DNA of 64,000 nucleotides from positions 62,001-126,000 of the forward strand of contig NZ_CP125643.1 of the NCBI RefSeq assembly GCF_030053155.1. Direction: 5' to 3'. Both the position numbers and the translations under genes were made by a program. The DNA is from Rhizobium sp. BT03 (GTDB taxonomy: Bacteria > Pseudomonadota > Alphaproteobacteria > Rhizobiales > Rhizobiaceae). The notes beneath the pieces were generated by a model. That model did not search any database, had not been told where the DNA came from, and was given only the letters and a program-made list of their open reading frames with translations. Below are positions 57,150 to 64,000 of this stretch, in pieces (within the stretch, counting starts at the first letter, position 1; every line of letters begins with the position of its first letter).

Positions 57150-57308
57150 GCGGTTTCCTGCCGGCCGACAAGGGCTACGGCAGCGCTGAAATCCTCGCCA
57201 AGCCGGTCGAGTGTAAGGCTTCGGCAACATCGCGCCGAAGAACAACTGGAAGGCTCAGTCGTCTTCTCACGCTGGGTCTATCGGCAGCGTAACCTCGTGA
57301 AACGTCAA
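57150..57308 (+). pseudogene. IS5-family transposase relic
   Basis: Shifting frames contain LPADKGYGSAEILA, IAPKNNWKAQ and VYRQRNLVKR. Together these match the last part of IS5-type transposases (DKGYD, IPPKxNRK, YRxRNxVER with the catalytic Glu changed to Lys). Confidence 0.7.
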
Positions 57309-57310
57309 AA

Positions 57311-58135
57311 GCATCGGTTCGATCGTAATTGACGCAAAGCTGACAGTCGTGTGCGATCGCGCACATTGACAGGCTGGCATGATGCAAGCGCCGACGTGCA
57401 TTGTGACCTCAACCCAAATCACTCCAATGCTGGGTTGGCCTTCGGACGGATCGCTCGCAAGGTTGACGCTGTTCAAATACTAGGCGGAGTGGCACAATCC
57501 GCGACTCCCGACACACGGTGAGCACCGGAAGACGCCTTCTGTCGCCATTGAAACATTCACTAACAATGATCTGGTGGCACACCAATTGCTTGTAGGAGCC
57601 CAGATCTCTGCCAGCAATGGTTCCGGTCCAAGCTCCAGTGGCTACTATCGACGATGACCAACACCTTTAGATGTAAGGCCCATCTTCGCCCATGTCGTAC
57701 CGTACGAACGGAGCTCGTCAGCGATCATCACGCGCGGCGGCGTGCAGCCGATCCAAAGAGCTTTGTCACCAGCCACTGCTCAGCGCGGGAGCCTCTTCAG
57801 CTTTGGACCAAGACGTTGAGAGCGATGCCATTCTGGCCGACAGCGCCGCCGGAGCCAATGTTCTTCGCGCGCGATCGAAGTAACCGACGTTCAGATGTCA
57901 GGTCGCCACGAATGAGACTGCTTCAAGGGATTCCAGTGGGAGATCGCCTTGCCGAGTTAAGGCTCCCACTGGCACACGGTTTCATTGGTCACGCCGGTGC
58001 CGCATGTTGGCCGCCGCAATCCGCTAAACTTAACGGTGCCTTAGAACCTGAAGAGACACAGCGAAATCGGCCTTTTGTTTGGCACCGGTTGGACTAGGCC
58101 CGTTTTCGTTTTCGTCTCAAAAGTGGAGATGCGAT
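57311..58135. other. Region without a supported gene upstream of ggps2
   Basis: I see no family in the several short frames. No nod box, -24/-12 promoter or anaerobox is visible. The promoter of ggps2 must lie here but I cannot place it. Confidence 0.4.
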
Positions 58136-59065
58136 ATGATTTCGAATCACCAAGCCGACGTGGTTGGCGATAGCGACAAGCTCATCGAGCAAGCGCTGCG
58201 AGCTGCCATGGATACTGCTCTAAGTCCGGCTGCGCCGGCTCACCTGCGTGGAGCGCTGGACGCGGCAGTGTTTCCAGGGGGCTCCCGGATGCGCCCCAAG
58301 CTCTGCTTGAAAGTCTCCTATGTGTGCGGCGAAAAAGATCCTGAGCTGGCGACAAGAGCCGCGGCAGCAATTGAATTGCTGCACTGTGCCTCGTTGGTGC
58401 ATGACGACTTGCCTTGCTTCGATAACGCGGCGCTACGCCGCGGCAGACCAACGGTGCACCGGCTTTTCGGAGAGCCTATCGCCGTTTTGACCGGCGATGC
58501 CTTGATTGTGATGGCTTTCAAATACCTCAGCTTGCAGGCTGCGCTAACACCTGAGTTGGGCGCGCGCATGATCGAGGTGGTTGCGGAGGCGGTCGGCCCC
58601 AGTCACGGACTGATCGCCGGACAGTCGATGGAGGCAATGACGCACGTCCCAATCGACCGCTATCACCATTACAAGACCGGCTCCCTCTTTGTCGCGGCGG
58701 CCACTTGCGGTGCCCTGGCAAGTGGTGCAGATCCGGCCCCATGGTCTAAGGTGGGGGAATTGCTCGGGCACGCGTATCAGATCGCCGACGACATCGCAGA
58801 TACAGTCGGCCGCGCAGAAGTGCTTGGCAAATTGCCTGCCGTGGACACGCAGCTGAATCGACCCAGTATCGTTCGCGGCCAAGGATTGGACAGCGCAGCC
58901 GCCAGATTTTATGCGTATCTCGAACAGATAGGTGACACCATTCCTGCCAGCCCTCAAAAACGGTCCTTCGTTGACTGGCTTAATCATGCACTTTGCAAAG
59001 GCGTGGCTGGACCGGGAAAAGCCGGTCTGATTCAACAAACGGCGCTGGATTGCGCGCCTTTGTAA
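58136..59065 (+). CDS. ggps2: Stand-alone geranylgeranyl diphosphate synthase (ggps2)
   Basis: 309 residues from the ATG at 58,136 (gtggagat upstream). This isoprenyl diphosphate synthase condenses IPP with allylic diphosphates; GGPP is the substrate for CPS. First Asp-rich region: LHCASLVHDDLPCFDNAALR (DDxxxxD) with RGRPTVHRLFGE. Second: AYQIADDIADTVGRAEVLGK (DDxxD). The lysine motif HYKTGSLF lies between. It is divergent from and opposite to the gibberellin operon, whose own ggps is broken, so it probably feeds that pathway. Chain length is inferred from context. Confidence 0.85.
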   Translation: MISNHQADVVGDSDKLIEQALRAAMDTALSPAAPAHLRGALDAAVFPGGSRMRPKLCLKVSYVCGEKDPELATRAAAAIELLHCASLVHDDLPCFDNAALRRGRPTVHRLFGEPIAVLTGDALIVMAFKYLSLQAALTPELGARMIEVVAEAVGPSHGLIAGQSMEAMTHVPIDRYHHYKTGSLFVAAATCGALASGADPAPWSKVGELLGHAYQIADDIADTVGRAEVLGKLPAVDTQLNRPSIVRGQGLDSAAARFYAYLEQIGDTIPASPQKRSFVDWLNHALCKGVAGPGKAGLIQQTALDCAPL

Positions 59066-59253
59066 GCCCGAGTTACGGTACGCATAACCTAGCCGGCGGC
59101 ATCATTACCGCTTCATCGTCAACAGCTGCTTCATGAACATTTCGTTCCCTGCATCGAACCGCTGGGCCAAGGTGGATTAGAGGTCTAGCTTTAGCGTTAA
59201 CGGTTTTTGCAACCAGCTTGGAGGGCCGGCCGACAGAGCGGGCGACGCCGGCA
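59066..59253. other. Short gene-free region between ggps2 and idi (convergent ends)
   Basis: I see nothing here except the ends of two convergent genes. No strong terminator hairpin is visible. Confidence 0.4.
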
Positions 59254-62859
<3,606 letters not shown>

Positions 62860-62889
62860 GCGGGATGTTCCCTCTGCAGGCAGTTGACG

Positions 62890-63488
62890 AGAAGCGCGGC
62901 GAAGCGCACCTATGCTGGCGGCGGTCCGCGGTGGGCAACCGCTCCGATCTGCGCCGTGGAATCGAACACAATGTAGCATCTAGCGGTGCCGCCGGCCGAT
63001 CGCAGCGGTACGGCGGCGCCTCCGTGCGGACCGGCGCCAATGCGCACGGCGCGTGCTTGAACAGATACCCTTTTGGCCCGCTGCACGGCCTGCGCCAACC
63101 GCTCCGCACGCGGGCGCAGCGAGGTGATGGCTTCCTCGGCCTCTGGCCATAGGCCCGGCACTGACTGGGGCGCTGCATGCAGCTTCGTGATCGGCACGCC
63201 GGTTGCTTTCTTCTCCGCCGCATGCTTGCCGGGGGCTTGCCCAGCGTCGCGTCATCCGCTGGCGTGTCATCCTCGACCACCTACAATACAAGGCCGAAAC
63301 AGGCGCGATAGCGATCCAGTGCGCGGTACAGAGTAAAGCGCGGCATCCTCCGCGACGGCGCATAGCGCGCCAATGCCTATGGACGCGCGCACCGGCAATC
63401 CGCCGCACGCCTGCGCGCCCGATCCGCCGAACGGGGAAACGCCAGTTCGGTCGTCGTTTAGCGTGGAACCCTTCTGCATGTTGTTCAT
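62890..63488 (-). pseudogene. ggps: Operon ggps, inactivated
   Basis: The front (63,488; MNNMQKGSTLNDDRTGVSPF, then LPVRASIGIGALCAVAEDAA) runs directly into a C-terminal part that reads ALDRYRACFGLVL-stop-VVEDD with ADDATLGKPPAS. A further frameshift then gives EAEEAITSLRPRAERLAQAV and QRAKRVSVQARAV. The central region with the first Asp-rich motif is deleted, a TAG replaces what should be Gln, and frames shift. Position between cyp117 and cps is that of ggps in the gibberellin operon. The loss fits with the separate intact ggps2. Confidence 0.75.
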
Positions 63489-63634
63489 CTCCTTCTACCT
63501 GACAGAGAATGCCGCGGCGAGCGGCGAGCCGCCGCGGTGCTGCCGGCGTCGCACCGCGCGCGCGCGCGCCGAGTGCAGCAATGCCGCCCATCGTCGTCGC
63601 CGCTGCCTCTTGACACGGGGCAGAGGATCCCAGC
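63489..63634. other. Spacer between cyp117 and the ggps relic
   Basis: GC-rich spacer; a run of alternating cgcgcgcg lies near 63,560. I see no gene. Confidence 0.4.
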
Positions 63635-64000
63635 TCATGAGAATCCGATGCGGACTGTCATGGACGGATGTGCGGTCGGGTAATAGCGCCGGCCTTTTTC
63701 GACGCCGCTCATCAATCGCGGCCGCACCCCGGCCTCCTGCATGGTCAATGCCAAGGCGATGCTGAACTGCACCAGCTCCAGCCATACAAGGTGATAGCCC
63801 ATGCAGACGTGTGGGCCGGCACCGAACTGCAGCATGTCCACCGGCCGGATCGGCTCCGTGCGTTGCAGCCACCGCCCCAGACGGAACTGATCGGGCGCTT
63901 CGTGCAGCAGCGGCGAGGTCGAGAAATGCAGTAGTGGGATGCACAAATGAGTGCCCGAAGGAATGCGCCGCTGGCCGAGTTGTAATTCCTGCATCGCGCG
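63635..64000 (-). CDS. cyp117: Cytochrome P450, C-terminal part (CYP117 by position; gene leaves the right edge)
   Basis: About 120 residues of the end of a P450. RIPSGTHLCIPLLHFSTSPL is the region before the haem loop, and MLQFGAGPHVCMGYHLVWLE carries the haem-thiolate Cys. In rhizobial gibberellin operons the P450 just before ggps-cps-ks is CYP117, which acts late in making GA precursors. The name rests on that order. The coding frame continues beyond base 64,000. Confidence 0.8.
   Translation of the reverse strand, partial: RAMQELQLGQRRIPSGTHLCIPLLHFSTSPLLHEAPDQFRLGRWLQRTEPIRPVDMLQFGAGPHVCMGYHLVWLELVQFSIALALTMQEAGVRPRLMSGVEKGRRYYPTAHPSMTVRIGFS

Noticed and set aside
57311..58135. A nod box before ggps2 or elsewhere
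   Set aside because: No sequence near the long nod-box consensus was found in this or the other intergenic regions.

Overview
This window looks like part of a rhizobial symbiotic plasmid or island. It carries a complete nifHDKENX block, iscN-nifS-nifW, fixABCX, nifA, nifB-fdxN-nifZ-nifT, the symbiotic peroxiredoxin/rpoN2 pair, an fnrN-type regulator and the end of a gibberellin operon, all embedded in many insertion sequences. The prxS-rpoN2 pair, iscN, a broken operon ggps beside an intact second ggps, and a separate CYP127-type P450/ferredoxin pair together point to a bean-nodulating Rhizobium of the R. etli/R. phaseoli type. That species guess is an inference from gene content only.

Layout. 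1-7,250 is decayed accessory DNA: a C-terminal gene fragment, an IS110 element, two broken ISNCY-type copies either side of an IS30 element, and fragments of pyc and of an MFS permease. 7,287-8,015 is a Tat-exported beta-carbonic anhydrase. 8,281-15,180 holds a DNA-ligase relic split by a complete IS66 element (8-bp target duplication), a cation-diffusion-facilitator gene, and a second complete IS66 element sitting inside an older IS66 relic. 15,192-23,731 (minus strand) is nifHDKENX with the NifX-associated gene, a broken small nif protein and a small SyrA-like membrane protein; long hairpins lie in the nifH/D, nifD/K and nifK/E gaps. 24,128-26,770 has a P450-ferredoxin-SnoaL-like operon cut by an IS3 relic, with its own sigma54 promoter and NifA site. 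27,200-28,058 is fnrN with two anaeroboxes. 28,549-31,002 is prxS-rpoN2. 31,251-43,927 is the second nif/fix block (plus strand), ending in a SIR2-like gene.

43,930-57,310 returns to mobile and decayed DNA: an ISNCY relic, an intact hisC paralogue, a nodQ pseudogene, two paralogous XRE-type regulators separated by an IS481 element, then a three-level nest in which an IS1595 gene is split by an IS66 element whose tnpC is split by a serine-recombinase unit. 58,136-64,000 holds ggps2 (plus) and the distal gibberellin operon (minus): the end of cyp117, ggps pseudogene, cps, ks and idi.

How it works together. Low oxygen acts through FnrN (anaeroboxes) and NifA. NifA with RpoN2 should activate promoters with -24/-12 elements and TGT-N10-ACA sites upstream of nifH, the P450, prxS-rpoN2, iscN-nifS-nifW, fixABCX and nifB. 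These supply nitrogenase (HDK), FeMo-co assembly (B, E, N, X, S, fdxN) and electron delivery (fixABCX). The terpenoid genes turn GGPP into ent-kaurene for bacterial gibberellin synthesis, apparently relying on the stand-alone ggps2.
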